The translations under genes and the position numbers were made by a program. From Bacillota bacterium (GTDB lineage: Bacteria; Bacillota; Bacilli; Bacillales_B; DSM-18226), in the NCBI GenBank assembly GCA_021821235.1, contig JAKACS010000187.1, positions 1-6,405 on the forward strand: DNA of 6,405 bases, written 5' to 3'. Each line of letters starts with the position of its first letter. Position 1 is the stretch's first letter. Positions 1-6,092 of the stretch are shown here, piece after piece. The notes under the pieces are model-generated. The model was given only the letters and a program-made list of their open reading frames with translations. It had not been told where the DNA came from and searched no databases.

Positions 1-165
1 CTCCTCATTCTTGGTGGAATTTTTTACACGATCGGCGCTGTCATTTACGGGGCAAAGCCCACGTTTCTCCAATTTAAATATATGGGTTTCCATGAAATTT
101 TCCACATTTTCATTTTATTTGGGAGCTTGGCTCATTTTCTATCAGTATTTTTATATGTACTATAA
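1..165 (+). CDS. Hemolysin III / TrhA (PAQR-like) family membrane protein, C-terminal 54 residues
   Basis: The open frame runs from the first base to a TAA at 163-165; the 5' part lies outside the window. The 54 visible residues form the last part of a multi-pass membrane protein: a hydrophobic helix (about residues 1-18, starting LLILGGIFYTIGAVIY), a short polar loop, the motif GFHEIFH (residues 29-35), and a final hydrophobic helix with SLAHF (42-46). The spaced histidines H31, H35 and H45 are typical of the hemolysin III / PAQR superfamily, where conserved histidines bind a metal inside the membrane. Family members sit in the cytoplasmic membrane; their physiological role in Bacillota is poorly defined, and 'hemolysin' is a historical name. 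The gene converges with the minus-strand genes and shares a hairpin with them. The family call is fairly certain; the exact paralog (YplQ-like or another) cannot be decided from this fragment. Confidence 0.85.
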   Translation, partial: LLILGGIFYTIGAVIYGAKPTFLQFKYMGFHEIFHIFILFGSLAHFLSVFLYVL

Positions 166-167
166 GC

Positions 168-191
168 AAAAGGTGCTATAAAGCACCTTTT
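168..191. terminator. Bidirectional intrinsic terminator between convergent genes
   Basis: A perfect inverted repeat pairs AAAAGGTGCT (168-177) with AGCACCTTTT (182-191) around a 4-base loop (178-181). The GC-bearing core is about 6 bp, with an A-run on the left and a T-run on the right, so on either strand the hairpin ends in a short U-run. It starts 2 bases after the stop of the hemolysin III gene and also contains the stop codon (176-178) of the convergent DUF488 gene, so half of the stem is coding on the minus strand. The U-runs are only four bases, so termination may be incomplete. Confidence 0.7.
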
Positions 192-538
192 ATCATTTCA
201 TATAAAATTTGAGCATGATTGTAGACAGGATCCTTTGCCCCGTAAAGTAGAGTAACCGGTTGGTTTTTGGCTCGCTCTTGCACCTTTTCAACAGCAGCAA
301 TTTTTATAGAATCACTGTTCAGCTCTAGGAAATATTTTTCGCGAAATTCCGCAAACAATTCTGGTTTATGACAAAACCATTTGCGCAATTCGCTGCTCGG
401 GGCAATGTCTTTTAGCCAAAGATCCAGTTTGGCATCGGCTTTGGAAATTCCCCGCGGCCAAAGCCGGTCAACTAAAATCCGCAATCCGTCCGCTTCATCA
501 TATGGTTCGTAAATTCTTTTTAAAAATAACGCGCCCAT
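176..538 (-). CDS. DUF488 family protein (YeaO-like)
   Basis: A 120-residue protein of full family length with the DUF488 hallmarks: the N-terminal KRIYEPYDEADG stretch (7-18), the signature ILVDRLWPRGISK (21-33), the DLWLKDIAPSSELRKWF block (39-55), and the late LLYGAKD (97-103) and NHA (107-109) motifs. E. coli YeaO is the best-known relative. The biochemical function is not established; the family is cytoplasmic and no transmembrane segment or signal peptide is visible. The ATG at 538-536 is favoured because it places the family's usual N terminus correctly and is preceded at 8 bases by a good Shine-Dalgarno. It lies 15 bp after the HTH gene and is the last gene of the minus-strand run; its stop codon falls inside the shared terminator hairpin. 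Family assignment is secure, function unknown. Confidence 0.9.
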   Translation of the reverse strand: MGALFLKRIYEPYDEADGLRILVDRLWPRGISKADAKLDLWLKDIAPSSELRKWFCHKPELFAEFREKYFLELNSDSIKIAAVEKVQERAKNQPVTLLYGAKDPVYNHAQILYEMIKGAL

Positions 539-546
539 CGTAAAAT

Positions 547-555
547 CCCCACCTT
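547..555 (-). promoter_or_regulatory. Ribosome binding site of the DUF488 gene, overlapping the upstream stop codon
   Basis: On the minus strand AAGGTGGGG lies 8 bases before the ATG at 538. Its first two bases are the last two of the TAA that ends the HTH gene (556-554). This arrangement suggests that translation of the two genes is coupled. Confidence 0.65.
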
Positions 556-787
556 AATCCTCGTCTTTTACATCCAGATCCTCGGGAATCGGTTCACTTG
601 CTAATTCTTCGACTAACTTTCGATACTTTTCAAGCTGTTGAAAATGGTTGTTAAACTGTTCTTTATAGACTAAAATATTTCCTTCCCCATCGTGAACTAC
701 TCTTATTTTTCCTTGAAAAATTAAGTTTTCTACATAGGATACGGAAACCGATAAGTATTCAGCTGCTTCTTCGATTGATAAGTACAC
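554..787 (-). CDS. Small excisionase-family helix-turn-helix DNA-binding protein
   Basis: A 77-residue protein whose first 40 residues match the excisionase/MerR-like HTH family (HTH_17 type): LSIEEAAEYLSVSVSYVENL (3-22) is the helix-turn-helix, followed by FQGKIRVV and a short hairpin 'wing' (DGEGNILVYKEQF, 33-45). Residues 46-62 look helical, and the tail (65-77) is strongly acidic, ending DVKDED. The start is a GTG at 787-785, chosen because an ideal AGGAGG stands 9 bases upstream and the domain begins right there. No integrase, phage or conjugation gene is nearby, so this is more likely a host regulator or accessory DNA-binding protein than a true excisionase. It lies between the nuclease gene (22 bp upstream) and DUF488 (15 bp downstream), which argues for co-expression. 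Its target and role are unknown. Confidence 0.85.
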   Translation of the reverse strand: MYLSIEEAAEYLSVSVSYVENLIFQGKIRVVHDGEGNILVYKEQFNNHFQQLEKYRKLVEELASEPIPEDLDVKDED

Positions 788-796
788 TTTTTAGGT

Positions 797-802
797 CCTC
801 CT
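797..802 (-). promoter_or_regulatory. Strong ribosome binding site that fixes the GTG start of the HTH gene
   Basis: A perfect AGGAGG on the minus strand stands 9 bases before the GTG at 787-785, inside the 22-bp gap after the nuclease gene. It supports GTG as the true start codon. Confidence 0.8.
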
Positions 803-809
803 AGCTCCA

Positions 810-3530
810 TTACATCACAGTCTCTAAGCTATAGCCGGTTTTTTCAAGCAGCTCTTTACATGCTTGCTGTTTCTCTTCTTCAACGGGTAACGATGCCAAC
901 TTAACAGCAACAAGCTTTTTATCGATATGAATCGACGGGTTTTTCTTTAAAACCCACGTGCCTGGAATTACTTCTTGGGCAATCCGAATAATTTCATTTT
1001 GTTTCGGATTCTTAGCAAAGGTTACGGGCATGCCAATCCGATACGAAAGCTCTTCCATGTCTGCTTCATGACGGATGGCAATTTCGGGTGAAACGAAATG
1101 AACTTCCATAACCGTTTGTCCATCTTGCTGCTTAATCCCTGTTTTAAAAATAGTTATATTGCGCTCATGTGCCCATTTTTTGGCTTCTTCGATCGCCTGG
1201 TTATTTTCAAGCGGCTTAGCAGCAGTTTGCACTTGAAACCATTCTTGCTGGAGCACATCTGCAGCAACCGGTGGTTCTCCTTTAAACTGTATATCAAATC
1301 CAGTTAGCCCCTTGAAGTCAGAAATCATTTTTTCAGCATCCTCTGGTCTTTCACACGGCACAACGACTTTTCTTTCGTGAAGATGAATTGATGGCGAACC
1401 GACCGAACTGCCCAAAATTTTTACAAGCTGTGATTGCAAAAGATCTTGTCGGATCGAAGCGGAGAAGCTAACGTGCCATCCAGTTTCACTTTGGACTTGA
1501 GAAAAAATTTCCTGTCTCTCTTTAGCGGACACAGCATCCGGAAAATCAAAGTAAATGGTTAACCTTTCTTCTTTCGTACCCAGATCATCAACACCACAGC
1601 GAAGAAATCTGCGGTGATTCGCTAACAGTGCTCGCACCGTTTCCATAGCTGCTGTCGGATTGAGTTTTAGCCCTTGAACCGGCAATTCGAGACGGCTGAG
1701 CTGTGTCTTAATCGCTTGATTCATTTTATAATAGCTAACACCGTCTTGTTGGACACGGTTATCAGCAGGAATAGATTGCAAAGCTAAGGCAGTTGCCAAT
1801 TGTTCCTCAATGGTCTTGAGATGTAAAATTTCGTTCATCTCAGTTAAAGAGATTGCTCGATCCGGAAGGTGATCCCAATTTATTTTTGCAAGGAAGGGGC
1901 GTGCAAAAGTTAAAACGCTACCCGCCTTTTTCCTTAGATCCTCCATTGATTGATTCCAGCTGTCAAGCAACTCAGCCACTTGATCGATCGGAAGCTTCAG
2001 TTGCTTTCCTTTCAGTGTCAGACAAACAAGCGAATTGGACTTTGGCTGGAACCCTGTGCAAATGGCCAGTTTAAAACTAGCTTCATTTTCTGGCCGATAA
2101 AGCACTAATTTCCCAATCGTTTCCCGATGCTTCAGCGCTGCATCACTGAGATGATACCTTTTTCCAACAACCCCACGACCTGATTTGCGCTTTTCAAACG
2201 GGTAGGTCTGACCATTCTCAACTAGAATTGGGTTAAATCTTTGGTCAATAACTTCTGCCATTCGGCCCCTAGCATCATCATCCCCATGAACAAGCAAGGT
2301 ATAGGTTGGTTTGAGCATCTCAATGAACCGCTTCATCTCATTCGCATCGGCGTGAGCAGACAACCCGTACTTTCCAATCCGGCATTTCACTTCAAAGCTT
2401 GTCCCATTTAAGTCGAGCTGATTTTCAACACCGTCGGCAAGGTTCAGTAATTTTCTGCCTGGACTTTCCTCATCTTGATAGCCGGTAATAAAAATCGCAT
2501 TGTTTTCATTCGCTACGATTCTTTCTGCATACCAAGAACTCGCACCTCCGGTTAACATGCCGGAAGACGCGACAATACAGGCAGGCTTGCCGTTTAGAAC
2601 TGCTTCCCGCTCTTTAGGTTTCACCGCATGGCAACGGCCTTCTGTTAAAAATACGTCCCCATGTTTGGCGATCCGATAGGCGACAGGCCCTTTTAAAAAA
2701 TGAGGATAGTTTTTATAAATTCTGCTTATTGGCGTAACGAGACCGTCTACATAAATTGGAAATTCTGGAATCAGCCCTTTATCCATGTAATCTTGCAAGA
2801 CTAATAGTACTTCTTGGGCACGCCCAAGCGCAAAAGCTGGAATCAGCGCAAAACCGCCGCCTGCAATCACTTCTGCTACATCCTCAGCCAGTCTTCTTTC
2901 TTCTGTATTCCGATCGGTATGGGCCCGGTTTCCGTAAGTTGATTCCATTACAACAACATCAGGGTGAAGATCGTGCGGAACTTGGGCACCCGGAATCGTT
3001 CGTCCAGCTTTGAAGCTTAAATCGCCGCTAATGAGAAGCTGTTCACCGTCGCCCTCGATTAGAAACATCACAGCTCCTAGGATATGCCCCGCCCGAAAGC
3101 TGGTGATGTTCAAATTCCCAATCCTTAATTTCCCATTTGCGGGAAAAAGCAGAACTGTAGAAAGCACTGCATTGACTTGATCTTCTGAATATGGCGGCAA
3201 GGTGTTTGTTTCGTGCGCGCGCTGTTCTAAAATTTTAGATGAATCTTTCATCATCACTTTCATTAAGTCTGCCGTTGGCGGCGTTGCATAGATTGGAACA
3301 GCTGGATACAGCGAATGAATAATGGGCAAAGCGCCAATATGGTCCGCATGGGCGTGTGTTACTAGGATCGCCGCTGGATCATTGAGGCTCTCTAGCATGC
3401 CAAAAGCAGGGAGCAAATCATCGCCGTGCATCCGCATCCCTGCATCAATGATCAGATTCGTATCTGCCATGTTAATATGCAAACAAGAAGCTCCGACTTC
3501 GCTACCGCCTCCTAAAATACTAATTTTCAT
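810..3530 (-). CDS. Beta-CASP metallo-beta-lactamase nuclease (CPSF73/TTHA0252-like) with a long C-terminal extension
   Basis: A 906-residue, probably cytoplasmic protein. Residues 1-200 are the metallo-beta-lactamase core: THAHADHIG (58-66; H59, H61, D63, H64), AGHILGA (147-153; H149) and SGDLS (168-172; D170) form the two-metal site. Beta-CASP motif A is E196 in MESTYG. The beta-CASP domain spans about 200-370, followed by the RNA-specificity (RMMBL) segment with motif B SAHAD (391-395; H393) and motif C LVHGD (413-417; H415). All catalytic residues are present, so an active RNA endo- or exonuclease is expected. The catalytic part (about 1-450) equals a whole stand-alone enzyme such as Thermus TTHA0252; the further 455 residues are unusual. 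They lack transmembrane segments and contain a duplicated module. It resembles CPSF73-type enzymes more than RNase J. The ATG at 3530 has GAGGTGA 6 bases upstream. The HTH gene follows after 22 bp. Substrate unknown. Confidence 0.9.
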   Translation of the reverse strand: MKISILGGGSEVGASCLHINMADTNLIIDAGMRMHGDDLLPAFGMLESLNDPAAILVTHAHADHIGALPIIHSLYPAVPIYATPPTADLMKVMMKDSSKILEQRAHETNTLPPYSEDQVNAVLSTVLLFPANGKLRIGNLNITSFRAGHILGAVMFLIEGDGEQLLISGDLSFKAGRTIPGAQVPHDLHPDVVVMESTYGNRAHTDRNTEERRLAEDVAEVIAGGGFALIPAFALGRAQEVLLVLQDYMDKGLIPEFPIYVDGLVTPISRIYKNYPHFLKGPVAYRIAKHGDVFLTEGRCHAVKPKEREAVLNGKPACIVASSGMLTGGASSWYAERIVANENNAIFITGYQDEESPGRKLLNLADGVENQLDLNGTSFEVKCRIGKYGLSAHADANEMKRFIEMLKPTYTLLVHGDDDARGRMAEVIDQRFNPILVENGQTYPFEKRKSGRGVVGKRYHLSDAALKHRETIGKLVLYRPENEASFKLAICTGFQPKSNSLVCLTLKGKQLKLPIDQVAELLDSWNQSMEDLRKKAGSVLTFARPFLAKINWDHLPDRAISLTEMNEILHLKTIEEQLATALALQSIPADNRVQQDGVSYYKMNQAIKTQLSRLELPVQGLKLNPTAAMETVRALLANHRRFLRCGVDDLGTKEERLTIYFDFPDAVSAKERQEIFSQVQSETGWHVSFSASIRQDLLQSQLVKILGSSVGSPSIHLHERKVVVPCERPEDAEKMISDFKGLTGFDIQFKGEPPVAADVLQQEWFQVQTAAKPLENNQAIEEAKKWAHERNITIFKTGIKQQDGQTVMEVHFVSPEIAIRHEADMEELSYRIGMPVTFAKNPKQNEIIRIAQEVIPGTWVLKKNPSIHIDKKLVAVKLASLPVEEEKQQACKELLEKTGYSLETVM
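819..1646 (-). other. Duplicated ~125-residue module in the tail of the beta-CASP nuclease
   Basis: Reading the protein by eye, residues about 629-750 (bases 1646-1281) and about 779-904 (bases 1196-819) align with an offset of 149-152 residues. Shared landmarks are GVDD / GIKQ (646 and 798), FDFPD / FVSPE (661 and 812), ETGWHVSF / RIGMPVTF (682 and 831), SPSIHLHERKVVV / NPSIHIDKKLVAV (712 and 864), and LTGFDIQF / KTGYSLET (742 and 897). Each copy itself looks like two strand-strand-helix-strand halves, each ending in a TG-aromatic pattern. That resembles KH-like RNA-binding folds, but the KH GxxG loop is not evident, so RNA binding is inference. Confidence 0.65.
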
Positions 3531-3536
3531 ATTTTT

Positions 3537-3543
3537 TCACCTC
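3537..3543 (-). promoter_or_regulatory. Ribosome binding site of the beta-CASP nuclease gene
   Basis: GAGGTGA on the minus strand ends 6 bases before the ATG at 3530. The rest of the 95-bp gap to the dipeptidase gene (3544-3625) shows neither a convincing sigma-A promoter nor a terminator hairpin, so the nuclease may be read from the upstream transcript or from a weak promoter that I cannot identify. Confidence 0.6.
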
Positions 3544-3625
3544 TACTAAATTGTCTTCAATTCCCCGCTATTTAGAGATTTATCGTTTTTGCGAAACTTT
3601 TTCATATAGCAATCGTTCAATCACT

Positions 3626-4564
3626 TTACCTTACGATTGGTTGCGGCCGCTGGTCGAGGAAATTCTGATAGGCAAAGCCGCGAACCTCTTCTTCGGAAAA
3701 ATGTTTCAATAAGGCATTAATTAAATTCTGCGTTTTCGAGGCATCTTCTAAATCAGTGATAAACGTCGAAATCCCATCAAAATCCGAACCAAAACCGATT
3801 TGCTTCACACCGCCGAGTGAACAAAAATGGTCAATATGCCTGATGATATCGTTGATTGACACCGTACCAACCGCTTTGACAAATGGCGGATAATAAACGA
3901 CGTGAACCATTCCGCCTTTTTCAAACATCGCTTTTGCCTGTTCATCGGTTAAATTCCGCGGGTGGTTGCAAAGTGCTTTCGAATTGGAATGGCTAGCAAT
4001 TGGATACTTCGTAAGCTCGATCACATCCCAAAAAGCTCTCTCGCTCAAATGTGAAACATCCGTTAAAACTTGATTCTCGTTATTCAAGTTCACGATTTCT
4101 TTTCCAAAAATGGTCAGGCCGCCGCCGCGCGGTTCGCCGGCTCCATCGGCTGCCAAATTGGCATTATTCCAAGTAAGTCCAACTGAGCGAACGCCGAGCT
4201 GAAAAAGAATGCGCAGCTTGGAGAGATCGTTGCCGATCGCATCAACTCCTTCGAGGGTGAGCATCGCGCCAATTTCACCTGCTTGCAGCCCGTCAAAATC
4301 GGACCATTCTTTTATCTGCTTCATTTCTGGATTTTTCCCCAAAACTTCTCGGTAAAAATAATCCACCTGATCAAGTGCTGCCTGGAATTTTTGATCGGAC
4401 TTGATTTCCGGCTCGATAAAAATCGCAAAGCACTGCACCTTCACTTGTCCCTTCTTTAGTCTTTGTTTGTTCGTCTGTAATTCTTTCGCATTGGCAAACC
4501 GCAGTGCCCCTTTTCCTTCTGACAGTTTTAACAATGCATCACAATGAAGGTCAATCACATCCAT
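3626..4564 (-). CDS. Membrane dipeptidase family protein (peptidase M19, renal dipeptidase-like)
   Basis: A 312-residue member of the amidohydrolase-superfamily M19 dipeptidases, which hydrolyse dipeptides, often with a D-residue or atypical C-terminal residue, using two zinc ions. Numbering from the ATG at 4564-4562, the metal ligands are visible: H7 and D9 in DLHCD, the bridging E105 in TLEGVD, H172 in DVSHLS and H192 in ASHSNS. R203 sits in NHPRNLTD and the catalytic D261 in GSDFDG. The set is complete, so an active enzyme is expected. No signal peptide or anchor is seen; like many bacterial relatives it should be cytoplasmic. A longer reading from a TTG at 4627 (21 extra residues, overlapping the permease gene) is possible but lacks a well-placed Shine-Dalgarno. 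It follows the permease by 37 bp. Substrate unknown; the family also includes enzymes acting on other amides. Confidence 0.9.
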   Translation of the reverse strand: MDVIDLHCDALLKLSEGKGALRFANAKELQTNKQRLKKGQVKVQCFAIFIEPEIKSDQKFQAALDQVDYFYREVLGKNPEMKQIKEWSDFDGLQAGEIGAMLTLEGVDAIGNDLSKLRILFQLGVRSVGLTWNNANLAADGAGEPRGGGLTIFGKEIVNLNNENQVLTDVSHLSERAFWDVIELTKYPIASHSNSKALCNHPRNLTDEQAKAMFEKGGMVHVVYYPPFVKAVGTVSINDIIRHIDHFCSLGGVKQIGFGSDFDGISTFITDLEDASKTQNLINALLKHFSEEEVRGFAYQNFLDQRPQPIVR

Positions 4565-4572
4565 TCTAGCCG

Positions 4573-4580
4573 CCCCCTTT
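4573..4580 (-). promoter_or_regulatory. Ribosome binding site that decides the dipeptidase start
   Basis: AAAGGGGG on the minus strand lies 8 bases before the ATG at 4564, which opens directly into the conserved DLHCD motif. The alternative upstream starts (TTG 4627, ATG 4618) have no comparably placed site, so the 312-residue product is preferred. Confidence 0.7.
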
Positions 4581-4601
4581 GGAATCGTTCTTACTACCAT
4601 A

Positions 4602-5927
4602 TTAAGAACTGCTTCCATTCCTTTCAACTTTTTTCGGTTTTTTTACCGGAAAAAGAACGTGTTCAAGCAATAGACACAAAACTAGCCCAACTAAAAGGCC
4701 GTTGGCAATAATATTGCGCAGCCATGGCGCCACACTTTCAAACGCGGTCGGGGGCATAAACATCATGCCGATTCCCACCATCAACGACAGGCCGATGACA
4801 AGCAAATTCCTGTTTGATGGCTCCTGGCCCATCAAATCGCGAATCCCGAAACCGAGCATTTGCGCAAATGGAATAAACAATGATGCATACGCGACTTCAA
4901 GCGGCATTGTCGAGAAAAAGCCGCCGATATAAGGAAAAAATCCAATTAATAAAATCATGATGGCTCCGAGAATAAACGGTTTTTTCTCTTTTATCCCGGT
5001 TGTGCTGATAAATCCGCCGGCGACCGAGAGTGGAATCACACCAACAACCGAAAAAAGCCCTGATAAAACTAAACTGATCCCATTTCCGAATATGCCTTTT
5101 TGATGCTCAATCGGCTGAATTTCTTTTTGGATTGCCATTCCGATTACAAGAATGCTGGCAATCACATTGGAGATTAACACGGTTGCGGTAATGACCGAGG
5201 TCAGGACAATGCCAAAATCAAACTGCGGCGTCCCCCAACTGAAGATTTTTGGGAAAATAAACCACCCGGAAGGCGTATACGCTTTACCTGACGGGATCAA
5301 TCCAAATAGTTGAAACAACATCCAACCGGCAGCAATTCCGAGCAACGGCCCCATGCTGCGCCAAATACCGTTGGCTCTTAAAGTAATCATCAAAATGATA
5401 AAAACTTCGATAAGACTGATCGCTGCAATCCGGCCATCAAGGTGTCCTGTCGCTGTAACGCCAAGCATGCTTTTAAAAAAAGAACCGCTCATTTGGCTGA
5501 CAAGTATAATTAAATACACTCCGGTCACGATTGGCGTAAACAGATTTCGTATTTTACCGATAATCGGCAAAAAACTGAGAATCGCTAAAAAAAGGCCAGC
5601 AATGATTAGTCCTAACTCAAGCTGCTGTAGCAAATGCCCCCGATCAGTTGGTACGCTCATTGCCCCAAGGAGAATAAAAAGGGCCCACCACATTCCGGCG
5701 CCGCCTTCGACAATCGGCAACCGGTGACCGAAAAAAACTTGAACCAAGGTTGCTGCGCCGGTGACGAACAGCATCCGCTGCATAAAAGTTGAGATATCAA
5801 CAGGGGACATTTGAAAAGCTGCCCCAACGACTACTGGAACAGCGACAATGTTTGTCAGCATAAATACTGCCCACTGAATTCCTTGGATACCTACTACCAG
5901 TTTTCCGTCTTTTTGCATTTGAACCAT
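4602..5927 (-). CDS. NCS2-family purine/pyrimidine permease, divergent (YwdJ-like)
   Basis: A 441-residue polytopic membrane protein with about 12-14 hydrophobic segments, the usual length and layout of nucleobase:cation symporter-2 (xanthine/uracil permease) proteins. Family features include GIQWAVFMLTNIVAVPVVVG in TM1 (16-35), the PIVEGGAG segment at TM3 (71-78), GNGISLVLSGLFSVVG before TM10 (281-296) and a basic cytoplasmic tail (429-436). It departs from canonical members: TM1 has QW where QH is usual, the TM8 region (238-262) contains no glutamate, and the NCS2 signature region SVAGGFISTTG (301-311) lacks the usual Q/E-N pair. It resembles the uncharacterised Bacillus subtilis YwdJ branch as I remember it. 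Transport of a nucleobase-like compound is likely; the specific substrate cannot be read. The start is ATG 5927 with AAGGAG upstream. It is the first gene of the minus-strand run and is followed by the dipeptidase. Confidence 0.85.
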   Translation of the reverse strand: MVQMQKDGKLVVGIQGIQWAVFMLTNIVAVPVVVGAAFQMSPVDISTFMQRMLFVTGAATLVQVFFGHRLPIVEGGAGMWWALFILLGAMSVPTDRGHLLQQLELGLIIAGLFLAILSFLPIIGKIRNLFTPIVTGVYLIILVSQMSGSFFKSMLGVTATGHLDGRIAAISLIEVFIILMITLRANGIWRSMGPLLGIAAGWMLFQLFGLIPSGKAYTPSGWFIFPKIFSWGTPQFDFGIVLTSVITATVLISNVIASILVIGMAIQKEIQPIEHQKGIFGNGISLVLSGLFSVVGVIPLSVAGGFISTTGIKEKKPFILGAIMILLIGFFPYIGGFFSTMPLEVAYASLFIPFAQMLGFGIRDLMGQEPSNRNLLVIGLSLMVGIGMMFMPPTAFESVAPWLRNIIANGLLVGLVLCLLLEHVLFPVKKPKKVERNGSSS

Positions 5928-5938
5928 ATAAAACGTAA

Positions 5939-5944
5939 CTCCTT
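5939..5944 (-). promoter_or_regulatory. Ribosome binding site of the permease gene
   Basis: AAGGAG on the minus strand lies 11 bases before the ATG at 5927. The spacing is slightly long; the in-frame ATG three codons later would be too distant, so 5927 is kept as the start. Confidence 0.55.
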
Positions 5945-5970
5945 CTTTATGAAATCCTCCACATTCTCCT

Positions 5971-5979
5971 ATTTTAGCA
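5971..5979 (-). promoter_or_regulatory. Extended -10 promoter upstream of the permease gene
   Basis: The minus strand carries TGCTAAAAT, an extended -10 element (TGn plus TAAAAT, five of six matches to TATAAT). No good -35 hexamer is found at 16-18 bp, which extended -10 promoters can tolerate. The predicted transcription start near 5964 gives a leader of about 37 bases, too short for a riboswitch. The call rests on one motif in an A/T-rich stretch, so it is tentative. Confidence 0.45.
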
Positions 5980-6092
5980 AAAAAATCAACAAGGGGTGGC
6001 GTTAAACAAACTTTACAACAACTGCTCGTTTACAAAATTTCTGATTGGCGGGTAGTATGAATGATCTTATTTGGTTTTTCTTCTTGATGTGC

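Noticed and set aside
554..787. A phage or integrative-element excisionase
   Set aside because: Only the HTH fold is shared. No integrase, attachment-site repeats or phage genes are found nearby, and the gene sits in an ordinary operon.
1098..3549. Several + strand open frames of 69-85 codons inside the nuclease gene
   Set aside because: They are antisense to a gene with clear conserved motifs, have no family resemblance and lack good ribosome binding sites.
3570..3610. A terminator after the dipeptidase gene (short GTTT/AAAC pairing next to a T-run)
   Set aside because: The stem is only about 4 bp and A/T-rich, too weak to support termination.
4565..4627. A 21-residue N-terminal extension of the dipeptidase from TTG 4627
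   Set aside because: No suitably spaced ribosome binding site; the ATG at 4564 has AAAGGGGG at 8 bases and begins directly at the conserved core.
5353..5727. A 124-codon + strand open frame antisense to the permease, and similar ones at 4702-4932 and 5811-6005
   Set aside because: Shadows of the membrane-protein gene; composition mirrors the hydrophobic codons on the other strand and no domain is recognisable.
5947..5964. A short upstream reading frame (ATG 5964, five codons, then TAA) in the permease leader
   Set aside because: The AGGAG before it is one base from the ATG and the predicted transcription start falls on this ATG, so translation is unlikely.
5928..5970. A purine riboswitch ahead of the nucleobase permease
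   Set aside because: The predicted leader is about 37 bases and shows no aptamer-like three-way junction.
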